Below are positions 1-5,296 of a stretch of DNA of 11,001 bases, piece after piece (within the stretch, counting starts at the first letter, position 1; the number at the start of each line of letters is the position of its first letter). Position numbers and translations under genes: made by a program. The notes beneath the pieces were generated by a model. The model searched no databases and was not told the origin of the DNA. It saw nothing but the letters and a program-made list of their open reading frames with translations. The stretch lies in NCBI GenBank assembly GCA_002495945.1, contig DAHU01000111.1, positions 1 through 11,001 on the forward strand. Direction: 5' to 3'. This DNA comes from Euryarchaeota archaeon UBA13 (GTDB taxonomy: Archaea > Thermoplasmatota > Poseidoniia > Poseidoniales > Poseidoniaceae).

Positions 1-4
1 TGAG

Positions 5-27
5 TCGGGACAGATTTTATCATCTCA
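5..27 (+). promoter_or_regulatory. Shared upstream element, copy 1 (TATA-like core)
   Basis: The 18-base core TCGGGACAGATTTTATCA at 5-22 matches the cores at 359-376 and 1390-1407 except for one base (G at 13 where the others have T). Its TTTTAT stretch (15-20) lies 30 nt before the ATG at 45, measured from first T to A. That suits an archaeal TATA box serving a nearly leaderless transcript. No Shine-Dalgarno sequence precedes the ATG. The copy lies at the window edge, so its left flank cannot be fully compared. Confidence 0.55.
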
Positions 28-44
28 GCAAACCATCTTACAAC

Positions 45-299
45 ATGCCTGGGGAGCTCAGTAAGGAAGAGCCGCCTGAACTTGAAATACAGCAAGTACA
101 GGAACCGACAGAAATTAGAAAGAAAGGTTACGAAGAACCTCCCATACTCACGATAGGTTGGTTCATACTATGGTTAATCAAAAATGCTATTGTGTTGTTA
201 ATCATATTGTTGCTGTTAGAATATGTTATCGGACCAATATTGGATCATATCATTTTTTCTGGTTGCTGGGAGACTTTGCCTGGAGCAGACTGTTCCTAG
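45..299 (+). CDS. Small single-pass membrane protein, unknown function
   Basis: This 84-residue protein matches no family I recognise. Residues 1-33 are polar and rich in Glu and Pro, with EEPP occurring twice (residues 8-11 and 30-33). One long hydrophobic helix follows at about residues 35-60, then a short tail with two Cys (74 and 83). RKK at residues 25-27 suggests the N-terminus is cytoplasmic and the Cys-bearing tail is outside. The gene starts 30 nt after the TTTTAT of the shared upstream element, with no Shine-Dalgarno sequence, which supports the ATG at 45. Its upstream element matches those of the genes at 407 and 1445, but its protein lacks their IPPPVTEENKA block. It may therefore be a co-regulated partner rather than a paralog. 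The reading frame and promoter are persuasive; the function is unknown. Confidence 0.6.
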   Translation: MPGELSKEEPPELEIQQVQEPTEIRKKGYEEPPILTIGWFILWLIKNAIVLLIILLLLEYVIGPILDHIIFSGCWETLPGADCS

Positions 300-350
300 T
301 TTTGATGCTCACAAGTCCTCCTAGGCAGCATTGCTAAGATCGAGTTCATC

Positions 351-384
351 CTTGTGATTCGGGACATATTTTATCAATATCAAA
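351..384 (+). promoter_or_regulatory. Shared upstream element, copy 2 (TATA-like core)
   Basis: The 34 bases at 351-384 align with 1382-1415 with only four mismatches: three adjacent ones at 356-358 and one at 379. The stretch TCGGGACATATTTTATCAAT (359-378) is identical in the two. TTTTAT at 369-374 begins 38 nt before the ATG at 407, which leaves room for a leader of about 10 nt if transcription starts some 25 nt downstream of the box. Similarity stops after TCAAA, so this is a discrete element and not part of a long duplication. Confidence 0.6.
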
Positions 385-406
385 GATTTAGTAATCATGA
401 GAGATT

Positions 407-661
407 ATGGCGGAACTCAATTTAGACATTCCACCACCTGTCACAGAAGAAAATAAAGCCGATTATTTAGCTGAGTTGGAAAAATATAGAGAAGCGGAAG
501 AGTGGATAAAAAAGCACTCAATTAACTATGCTAAGGAAGAGGTGCAAGTAGTAAATAATAAAACTTCTAACCTATTTGATGCATTTATGGAATTGTTGTT
601 TAAGTTTATATTGAGTATTTTTACTTACGTCGCCATATTATTACTATTGATTTTTACTTAA
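407..661 (+). CDS. Small membrane protein with IPPPVTEENKA head (paralog A)
   Basis: This is an 84-residue protein of unknown function. Residues 8-38 form a charged, probably helical block (IPPPVTEENKA, then ELE, EAE, WI and KHS) that is 24/31 identical to residues 7-37 of the protein starting at 1445. A polar linker follows, then one hydrophobic helix at about residues 60-83 ending at the C-terminus, so it looks like a tail-anchored or single-pass protein. Of the 24 identical residues, 16 use different synonymous codons in the two genes. That is strong internal evidence that both are translated and under purifying selection. It follows the shared upstream element by a short leader and faces the convergent pdxH gene 40 nt away. 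An ATG at 395 also lies near the expected transcript start, but it is out of frame and gives only about 19 residues. Confidence 0.75.
   Translation: MAELNLDIPPPVTEENKADYLAELEKYREAEEWIKKHSINYAKEEVQVVNNKTSNLFDAFMELLFKFILSIFTYVAILLLLIFT
428..520 (+). repeat. Paralogous coding block, copy A
   Basis: These 31 codons pair with 1463-1555. The encoded peptides agree at 24 of 31 positions, and 16 of those 24 codons differ only synonymously (for example CCA/CCG, GTC/GTG, ACA/ACT, CAC/CAT). Similarity ends at the KHS residues, before the membrane segments. Confidence 0.7.
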
Positions 662-701
662 TTACACAGGTTGAAAATTGAAATTTAGGATGAAGACATG
701 C

Positions 702-1331
702 CTAAGGGTAAATCCTAGTTTTTGACCAATTGTTTTCCTCTTTACTCAGAATTATCCTCTCATGTAACCTAAACGGCTTACCATACCAATATTCTATTTT
801 ATCAACGAGTATTGTAAAACCTCCCCAAAATATCGGAGTTGGAACCTTTTTGTTAGAAAATTTCGCCTCATATTTACGAAACTCTTGATGCAGTCTTTCC
901 ATTGAAACTAACTCAGTGCTCTGTTTTGATGCCCATGCTGAGAGTTGGCTATTTCTCGGACGACTTTGATAGTACTCTTCGACCATGTCTCTGGGCATTT
1001 CAATTGCGGTTCCTTCAATACGCACTTGTCGACCTAATTGAGGCCACCATAATGTAGAAGAGGTCCGCTGGGTAGCGAAAATCTCTGACGCTTTGTTACT
1101 TTCTAAGTTTGTGAAGAAACCAATCTCCCTATCGTTGATGTGGCGCATTAGGACCATACGATTATGTGGATTGCCAGCCCTATCAACCGTCGCGAGATTC
1201 ATTGCATCAGGTTCTGCTATTCCCAAATCCTTCGCTTCCTGTACCCAATCGGTCAACAACTTAAGTGGTTGTTGTGGATTTATGGTGGCAAATTGAGATT
1301 CATATTCGTCCATGTTTACTTCGCTCGTCAT
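702..1331 (-). CDS. pdxH: Pyridoxamine/pyridoxine 5'-phosphate oxidase
   Basis: This 209-residue FMN enzyme oxidises pyridoxamine or pyridoxine 5'-phosphate to pyridoxal 5'-phosphate in the cytoplasm, the last step of bacterial-type PLP synthesis and a salvage step. The family's motifs appear in order: NRMVLMRHIND (58-68), FFTNLESNKASE (72-83), RQVRIEG (101-107), SRPRNSQLSAWASKQS (123-138), VPTPIFWGGF (163-172), RLHER (188-192) and a C-terminal TRIYP equivalent to the usual RLAP ending. Length is normal and the sequence is intact. A second Met at residue 7 is an alternative start. An AAATAATAA box (- strand, 1349-1357) lies about 22 nt upstream and suits a leaderless start at 1331. The gene sits between the two IPPPV paralogs on the opposite strand. 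Archaea generally make PLP with Pdx1/Pdx2 synthase, so a bacterial-type PdxH here suggests salvage and transfer from bacteria (inference). Confidence 0.93.
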   Translation of the reverse strand: MTSEVNMDEYESQFATINPQQPLKLLTDWVQEAKDLGIAEPDAMNLATVDRAGNPHNRMVLMRHINDREIGFFTNLESNKASEIFATQRTSSTLWWPQLGRQVRIEGTAIEMPRDMVEEYYQSRPRNSQLSAWASKQSTELVSMERLHQEFRKYEAKFSNKKVPTPIFWGGFTILVDKIEYWYGKPFRLHERIILSKEENNWSKTRIYP

Positions 1332-1381
1332 GAGTTAATGATATACTGTTATTATTTGTAGAAATGTATTGTTCAGCAACT

Positions 1382-1415
1382 CTTGTTTGTCGGGACATAT
1401 TTTATCAATTTCAAA
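1382..1415 (+). promoter_or_regulatory. Shared upstream element, copy 3 (TATA-like core)
   Basis: This is the third copy: TCGGGACATATTTTATCAAT at 1390-1409 is identical to 359-378, inside a 34-base block with four mismatches. TTTTAT at 1400-1405 begins 31 nt before the ATG at 1431 and 45 nt before the TTG at 1445. The 31-nt spacing matches copy 1 (30 nt). It overlaps the region upstream of pdxH, whose transcript leaves in the opposite direction from about 1331. Confidence 0.6.
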
Positions 1416-1444
1416 CGAGATATCCATTCAATGGAGGGGAATCT

Positions 1445-1849
1445 TTGAGAGAGTTGTTAGAGATTCCGCCGCCGGTGACTGAAGAAAATAAAGCTGAATA
1501 TTTACAAGAATTAGAGAGAATATCCGAGGCAGAGAATTGGATTGAGAAACATTCGGTTCGCAGTATAGAAAGTGAATCAATCGACAAAAATATACCAAAA
1601 AATAGTACTTTACCGGTTTTAGAACCAAAATTCCCTGATGACAAAAGAGTCCTTTCTCTGATTTTGTTAAGCATGTTGACATTATTTCTGTTTATTGTCG
1701 GCGCTGAATTCAATGGTGAGCCAGGTGAACTATATTGCTTAGGAATTTTTTGCTTATTTGTGGTTCTCGACGTTTTCGATAGACTTTCTAATGCGTTTCA
1801 ATGGTATCTGGCAGCATTGTCTCTATTCATTTTCATGATACTAATTTGA
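1445..1849 (+). CDS. Membrane protein with IPPPVTEENKA head (paralog B)
   Basis: This is a 134-residue protein of unknown function, read from TTG at 1445. Residues 7-37 match the block of the gene at 407 (IPPPVTEENKAEYL, ELE, EAE, WIEKHS). A polar linker follows, then three hydrophobic stretches at about 68-87, 97-112 and 118-134, where the paralog has only one. The TTG has a good Shine-Dalgarno sequence, GGAGG at 1433-1437. The frame is open back to an ATG at 1364, but that start would place the conserved promoter element inside the gene. An ATG at 1431 sits at the right distance from the element but is one base out of frame. One extra G in the GGGG run at 1436-1439 would join it to this frame and give MEGESLRELLE. 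So the gene either starts at TTG or carries a one-base deletion or sequencing error near its start. The shared block confirms the frame itself. Confidence 0.7.
   Translation: MRELLEIPPPVTEENKAEYLQELERISEAENWIEKHSVRSIESESIDKNIPKNSTLPVLEPKFPDDKRVLSLILLSMLTLFLFIVGAEFNGEPGELYCLGIFCLFVVLDVFDRLSNAFQWYLAALSLFIFMILI
1463..1555 (+). repeat. Paralogous coding block, copy B
   Basis: Partner of 428-520. The peptides are 24/31 identical with mostly synonymous DNA differences. The block begins at the ATT of IPPP and ends at the TCG of KHS. Confidence 0.7.
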
Positions 1850-1890
1850 GCGTTATTTTACCAAGCCACAATACACTACATCAGTCAGCA

Positions 1891-1898
1891 TTTTTTCT
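1891..1898 (+). terminator. Possible T-run terminator after paralog B
   Basis: TTTTTTCT lies about 40 nt after the stop of the gene ending at 1849 and before the TATA box of the next gene. Archaeal RNA polymerase commonly terminates at oligo-T tracts without a hairpin, and I see no strong hairpin here. Support rests on position and composition only. Confidence 0.3.
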
Positions 1899-1929
1899 AC
1901 AGTGCACCAATTTTCAAAAAACACAACAA

Positions 1930-1935
1930 TATAAA
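1930..1935 (+). promoter_or_regulatory. TATA box for the gene at 1958
   Basis: TATAAA is centred about 26 nt before the ATG at 1958, the spacing expected when the archaeal transcription start coincides with the start codon. No ribosome binding site lies between them. It is the cleanest leaderless promoter in the window. Confidence 0.55.
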
Positions 1936-1957
1936 CCTCGATTACGATGTTTTAGTT

Positions 1958-2200
1958 ATGCAGCGCTTAGAAATAGACGAAAATGGAGCTTTTCCTGTGG
2001 CTAATTTCATAGGTATAATATTGGGCTTTGCCAGTATCAGTACATTGCTTGTCATTCAATCACTCACCGTATTGCTGCCATTGTTGTTCGCACCGATGGT
2101 TTGCATTACGTTGATTTACTTATTGTATGCAGCTAACAGAAGCACCTCACGAGACGATGAAAATATAACAGTAAATCCAGTAAGAGTAGACATACTATGA
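1958..2200 (+). CDS. Small two-helix membrane protein, unknown function
   Basis: This 80-residue protein has a short charged head (MQRLEIDENGAF), two hydrophobic stretches at about residues 15-35 and 37-58, and a polar tail of about 20 residues (RSTSRDDEN...) with several charges. I recognise no family and it lacks the IPPPV block. The ATG is preceded by TATAAA at 1930-1935, consistent with a leaderless message. An ATG at 1948 is followed at once by a stop, so 1958 is the first useful start. It continues the run of small + strand membrane genes, but its promoter lacks the TCGGGACA element, so it is probably expressed separately. Confidence 0.5.
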   Translation: MQRLEIDENGAFPVANFIGIILGFASISTLLVIQSLTVLLPLLFAPMVCITLIYLLYAANRSTSRDDENITVNPVRVDIL

Positions 2201-2267
2201 TATTTCTCCGGAAACATCTAGTTACGGCTTTCACTAACCGGTTGACCCGAATAAACCTGTAGGCGGG

Positions 2268-2276
2268 TAATTTATT
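2268..2276 (+). promoter_or_regulatory. TATA-like box for the gene at 2300
   Basis: TAATTTATT (2268-2276) is centred about 28 nt before the ATG at 2300, again the leaderless spacing, with no Shine-Dalgarno sequence. Its 3' half overlaps the left arm of the inverted repeat at 2272-2297. Confidence 0.4.
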
Positions 2277-2297
2277 TGTTGGTTACATAACAAATAA
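2272..2297. promoter_or_regulatory. Perfect 9-bp inverted repeat between TATA box and start codon
   Basis: TTATTTGTT (2272-2280) and AACAAATAA (2289-2297) are exact reverse complements separated by 8 bases. The right arm ends 2 nt before the ATG at 2300 and the left arm overlaps the TATA-like box. If the transcript is leaderless, most of the repeat is not in the RNA, so a DNA operator for a dimeric repressor is likelier than an RNA hairpin. An overlapping alternative pairing GGTTA/TAACC (2281-2285, 2295-2299) also exists. Confidence 0.45.
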
Positions 2298-2299
2298 CC

Positions 2300-2638
2300 A
2301 TGCCTCAAGGGACTAGCGAGGTTGAACCAAATCAATCTGAGGTTACATCCGATTTTTGGGAAGGTGTGGTGGTTGAACAAGCAAATCAAACCATGTCGAT
2401 TGTAGATTGCCCACACTGTAGCCGTAGATTGCGTATTCCAGAAACATACTCAGGTGGCTTAACTTGTCCGGGTTGTGTAAAATCGTTTGCCACAAAAAAT
2501 GGTTACCCCTTAAACAAACACGGAGTTGTTGTCAAAAGGAAAAGCAAAGATAATGTTGGGATTATGGATTTAATAATTCTAGAATTGGGAGTTTATCTGG
2601 TTGTAGGTTTCTTTGTCCTATTATTTGCCCTGGTATAG
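2300..2638 (+). CDS. Zinc-ribbon protein with C-terminal membrane helix
   Basis: This is a 112-residue protein. Residues 1-32 are acidic and polar. A zinc ribbon follows with two CxxC pairs, CPHC (37-40) and CPGC (56-59), joined by RRLRIPETYSGGLT, the spacing of small rubredoxin-like or MJ0042-like ribbons. A basic stretch (KRKSK, about 79-83) precedes one hydrophobic helix at about 88-112 that ends the protein, so the ribbon should face the cytoplasm. Zinc binding follows from the Cys pattern; the cellular role is unknown. Similar ribbon-plus-helix proteins are common in marine Euryarchaeota (recollection, not tested). The promoter region is an inverted repeat, suggesting dedicated control. 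The gene converges on the TPR gene with only 18 nt between the stops. Confidence 0.72.
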   Translation: MPQGTSEVEPNQSEVTSDFWEGVVVEQANQTMSIVDCPHCSRRLRIPETYSGGLTCPGCVKSFATKNGYPLNKHGVVVKRKSKDNVGIMDLIILELGVYLVVGFFVLLFALV

Positions 2639-2656
2639 CGACATGGAACTTTATAA

Positions 2657-4414
2657 TCAGTCACAGCAACTCTTAGCCAGTGCGTCTTGCGCACAAAAGC
2701 AAGTTTTGGCTGGAACGATATCGGCTCTCGAGGATCGCTCATTGAACAACTTGGTAACTTCGGCAAGTTCTTCTGGAGCATCGCCTCTTGCTTCCAAGCA
2801 CAATTTCAATCCAAGTAAGCCCCACATGTTATCTTTCCATAATTTGATATCAGCTCGGTAGACCTCTTCTGCCTCTTCAATATGGCCTTGCTCAAATAGT
2901 AAAGCACCAAGAATATGTCTCACTGGCTGCATTTGTCCCCATGGTTCGTTGTATGCTAGGTTAAGAGATAGGTCGACACCACGGCGTAGTTCATCAAAAG
3001 CGGCCGTGAAATCATGCGGCTCGCCGGCTGCCTTGGCCAAGAACTGTCTACGATATTCTATCTCTGCCTCAAGAATGGCTGCGTTAACATTGAGAATTGA
3101 TGGCCCTTCTGCTGGATCTTGATACATGAAATTGTTATGCATCAATCGACCGGCAAGTGCTGGATTAGTTAGGGCTTCCTTGAACAATGCTTGCTCTGCT
3201 TCGGCTTCAGGGACCATACCTTTGGAAGCATATGCAACACCACGTGCGTAGTGTTGTGTTGCAATTGTTGCTGGGAAAACATCTTTGTTGCTGTACATTG
3301 GTTCTGCCAAGATTTCGTCCCACTTACCAAATCTAATCATTACGTGCCAAGGCATAGTAACATATGATTCAAGGAAAATTGCTCCCATTGGGATAATTCC
3401 TGCTAGCATAAATTGTGCGCCGTGGTTTTCGTCACCTTCTGGCAGTGTATCTACTGCCTTTCTTGCATACTTCATTGCAGTCTCATATTGCCCTTCAAAC
3501 ATTGCACACCAAACTACAAAGTGATGGTTGTGCATGCGGTAGAATTTGTAAAATTGCGACTCATTACCGGTAAGTTGAACATAATGATCGTCAGCCTCAA
3601 CTGCAGCGATATTACATTCCATTGCTTCTTTCCATTGACCAACCCATGCATCAATGTGTGATGGCATGTGAACCAAGTGACCACAGCCCGGCATTAGGGT
3701 TCTAAGTACGTCAGCTGCGGGGAGTGCTCGCTCAGGGTATGGCGACAATTCAAGAGCGTGACAGTATAAATGGCAAAGTGCTGGGTGCTCTTTAGCCCCC
3801 GGCACATTTTCAAACGCATCTTCCATGATTTGAATCAGCATCAATGTGCTATCATCAACTGGGGTTATTTCTCCAGTTGAAGCATCCTTATTCCATAGAG
3901 TCCATGGATTAAGATTCATCAATGCTTCAACATATATCGCAGTAACATCTAGGTCCCCACTATACTTTTCGTACAGAGGAGCCATTGCATCCGCAAATGC
4001 TTGATTCAGTTCTGGTGAGTTGCCCATGTTAAGCGCAGCTGGGTTTGCGTTGTCTCTGGCTTCCTTGGTGTGCCTCTTTGAAAGTGCCATAATCAAGTCT
4101 TGCTCTAACTCACTGCAATGATCTTTCAACGAGACAGCCTGTGCAATCGCATCATAACCTGGACCTAGTCCTGCTGACCAGTTGTAGCTTGAAGATAGGC
4201 AATACGCTATTCCCCACCATGCCATGGCACAGTTTGGGTCTAATTCAGTACACTTGGTAAAGCAAGCAATTGCTTGTTCGTGGTTGTAATTTAGCATGTG
4301 GCCAAAGGCTTCGACATACATTTTTCTGGCTTCATCGTTGGAGCATGTTATTTTTTCAGCGAATGCATAATTCGCAGGAACTCCAAAGTCATATTCAGTT
4401 GGTGCTAAGGACAT
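2657..4414 (-). CDS. TPR-type helical-repeat protein with His-rich motif and Cys-rich tail
   Basis: This 585-residue, probably cytoplasmic protein has no signal peptide or membrane helix. TPR-like helix pairs are visible at about residues 28-61 (ending CTELDPNCAMAWWGIA) and near the C-terminus (about 505-545). The centre holds the signature of a widespread family of large TPR proteins: HPALCHLYCHALELSPYPERA (210-230), GHLVHMPSHIDAWVGQW (245-261) and MHNHHF (294-299). The conserved His residues suggest a metal or ligand site, but no activity is established to my knowledge. The last 15 residues hold four Cys (CFC and CC). An AT-rich stretch on the - strand at about 4433-4444 is 25 nt upstream of the start and may be its TATA box. 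The gene stands alone, convergent with the zinc-ribbon gene and divergent from tspO. Confidence 0.82.
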   Translation of the reverse strand: MSLAPTEYDFGVPANYAFAEKITCSNDEARKMYVEAFGHMLNYNHEQAIACFTKCTELDPNCAMAWWGIAYCLSSSYNWSAGLGPGYDAIAQAVSLKDHCSELEQDLIMALSKRHTKEARDNANPAALNMGNSPELNQAFADAMAPLYEKYSGDLDVTAIYVEALMNLNPWTLWNKDASTGEITPVDDSTLMLIQIMEDAFENVPGAKEHPALCHLYCHALELSPYPERALPAADVLRTLMPGCGHLVHMPSHIDAWVGQWKEAMECNIAAVEADDHYVQLTGNESQFYKFYRMHNHHFVVWCAMFEGQYETAMKYARKAVDTLPEGDENHGAQFMLAGIIPMGAIFLESYVTMPWHVMIRFGKWDEILAEPMYSNKDVFPATIATQHYARGVAYASKGMVPEAEAEQALFKEALTNPALAGRLMHNNFMYQDPAEGPSILNVNAAILEAEIEYRRQFLAKAAGEPHDFTAAFDELRRGVDLSLNLAYNEPWGQMQPVRHILGALLFEQGHIEEAEEVYRADIKLWKDNMWGLLGLKLCLEARGDAPEELAEVTKLFNERSSRADIVPAKTCFCAQDALAKSCCD

Positions 4415-4656
4415 ACTTACCCGTAATCGGTCTTTTACTTAAGTTGAGCGCCTTTTAGAAGAAATAATATGCCGGTTAAAAGAACTATTTCGTCATTTTT
4501 CGCCGAATAAGGGCAAAATATCCTGTTACGGCATATTCCAGTATCTCCAAACGAAAGTTCAAACTGTTAACCCTTTGAAACCCCGAAGTAGTAAGTTACA
4601 AGATAGCATTGAGACAATTGTTAAACAGGTGATAGCGACACAGGTAAAATGATACG
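4415..4656. other. Divergent intergenic region, TPR gene / tspO
   Basis: This 242-base gap, the longest non-coding stretch in the window, lies between two divergent starts. It must hold both promoters. The clearest structure is a 9-bp inverted repeat, AATATGCCG (4466-4474) and CGGCATATT (4529-4537), with 54 bases between the arms. That is too far apart for a good hairpin but possible as a paired regulator site. I see no small gene or RNA gene here. Confidence 0.4.
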
Positions 4657-5046
4657 ATGACGTTTGATTCAGACTACGAACCATGGTTCCAACCACCTGG
4701 ATTCATCATCGGACCTATATGGCTAATTCTCTACACAATGTTGGCGTTTAGCTTTGTTATCATGCTATCAAAACGTAATGAGTTACCAAGACCTTACCTA
4801 ATTATTGCTCTATTTTTAATACAGTTAATAGTGAATCTTAGGTGGCCGATGGTGTTTAATTCCGAAGAATATTTTATTTCACTATTGATGATTATCGTGA
4901 TGGTTGTCTTTACTGTAATTTACGCTGGTATGTTGTATGACACTGCAAAAGAGGCATCTATGCTAGTATGGCCATACATTGCATGGGTCAGTTTTGCTGG
5001 TTTAATCAATCTGGCATATCTACTAAATTCAAGACAACTCATCTAA
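4657..5046 (+). CDS. tspO: TspO/MBR family membrane protein, short form
   Basis: The 129 residues match TspO/MBR (tryptophan-rich sensory protein / translocator) from the end of the family's first loop onward. EPWFQPPGFIIGPIWLILY (8-26) corresponds to the usual WxPPxxxFGPVWxxLY, LIQLIVNLRWPMVF (54-67) to the LQLxLNxxWxxxFF segment, and WPYIAWVSFAGLINLAYLLN (105-124) to PYxxWvsfAxxLNxxixxLN. Four hydrophobic helices are visible (about 15-37, 45-63, 71-93, 101-124), whereas the family has five in about 160 residues. The missing one is helix 1, and an in-frame TAA at 4645-4647 shows it is not simply upstream. TspO proteins bind tetrapyrroles and sterol-like ligands and in some bacteria tune responses to oxygen or light. 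Whether this short form does is unknown. It overlaps the small gene on the other strand tail to tail by 8 nt. Confidence 0.85.
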   Translation: MTFDSDYEPWFQPPGFIIGPIWLILYTMLAFSFVIMLSKRNELPRPYLIIALFLIQLIVNLRWPMVFNSEEYFISLLMIIVMVVFTVIYAGMLYDTAKEASMLVWPYIAWVSFAGLINLAYLLNSRQLI

Positions 5047-5266
5047 CCTTCATGTATGAATTAACAATTGGACTCAATATCAAGAAAACTGAAAATATGA
5101 TGTACAATGTTTGATTGATAAAAAATGTCTTCGGCGCTTCCGCTTTTGTACGCCAACCATAGCCTCTTGAATGCGTCCCTTCTTTGGAAAAACAATAACC
5201 AACATAACCCAACATAATGAAACCAAACAATGGACTCAGAAGTTGATACATTGCAAATTCTGCCAT
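5039..5266 (-). CDS. Small two-helix membrane protein downstream of the helicase
   Basis: This 75-residue protein of unknown function has hydrophobic stretches at about residues 8-26 and 52-69. They are separated by a polar, mildly basic loop (SKEGTHSRGYGWRTKAEAPK), and the protein ends YMKVR. It starts 30 nt after the stop of the DEAD-box helicase gene on the same strand, so the two are probably co-transcribed. Its own stop lies inside the last codons of the convergent tspO gene. Met 6 is an alternative start. I recognise no family. Orientation and tight packing make it more likely a gene than chance, but it has no independent support. Confidence 0.5.
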   Translation of the reverse strand: MAEFAMYQLLSPLFGFIMLGYVGYCFSKEGTHSRGYGWRTKAEAPKTFFINQTLYIIFSVFLILSPIVNSYMKVR

Positions 5267-5296
5267 ATTAATTCCAGTGAGTCAAAGTTAATTGTT

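Noticed and set aside
1364..1444. Extending paralog B back to ATG 1364, which would translate the upstream element as RDIFYQ.
   Set aside because: The element is identical at the DNA level to the copy at 359, which is out of frame with its own gene and runs into a stop. Conservation without synonymous changes fits a cis element, not coding sequence.
1411..1713. Open frames of 84-100 codons on the - strand opposite paralog B.
   Set aside because: The + strand frame shows synonymous-codon divergence from its paralog, so the + strand is the coding one.
2237..2244. Palindrome AACCGGTT in the gap before the zinc-ribbon gene.
   Set aside because: A single 8-bp palindrome is expected by chance in a sequence of this length and has no clear positional link to a promoter.
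5114..5129. On the - strand, GACATTTTTTATCAAT matches the shared promoter element at 15 of 16 bases, a possible fourth copy.
   Set aside because: It lies inside the coding sequence of the small membrane gene 5039-5266, the GGG before GACA is missing, and no open frame begins 25-50 nt downstream. Chance similarity in AT-rich coding DNA is the simpler reading.
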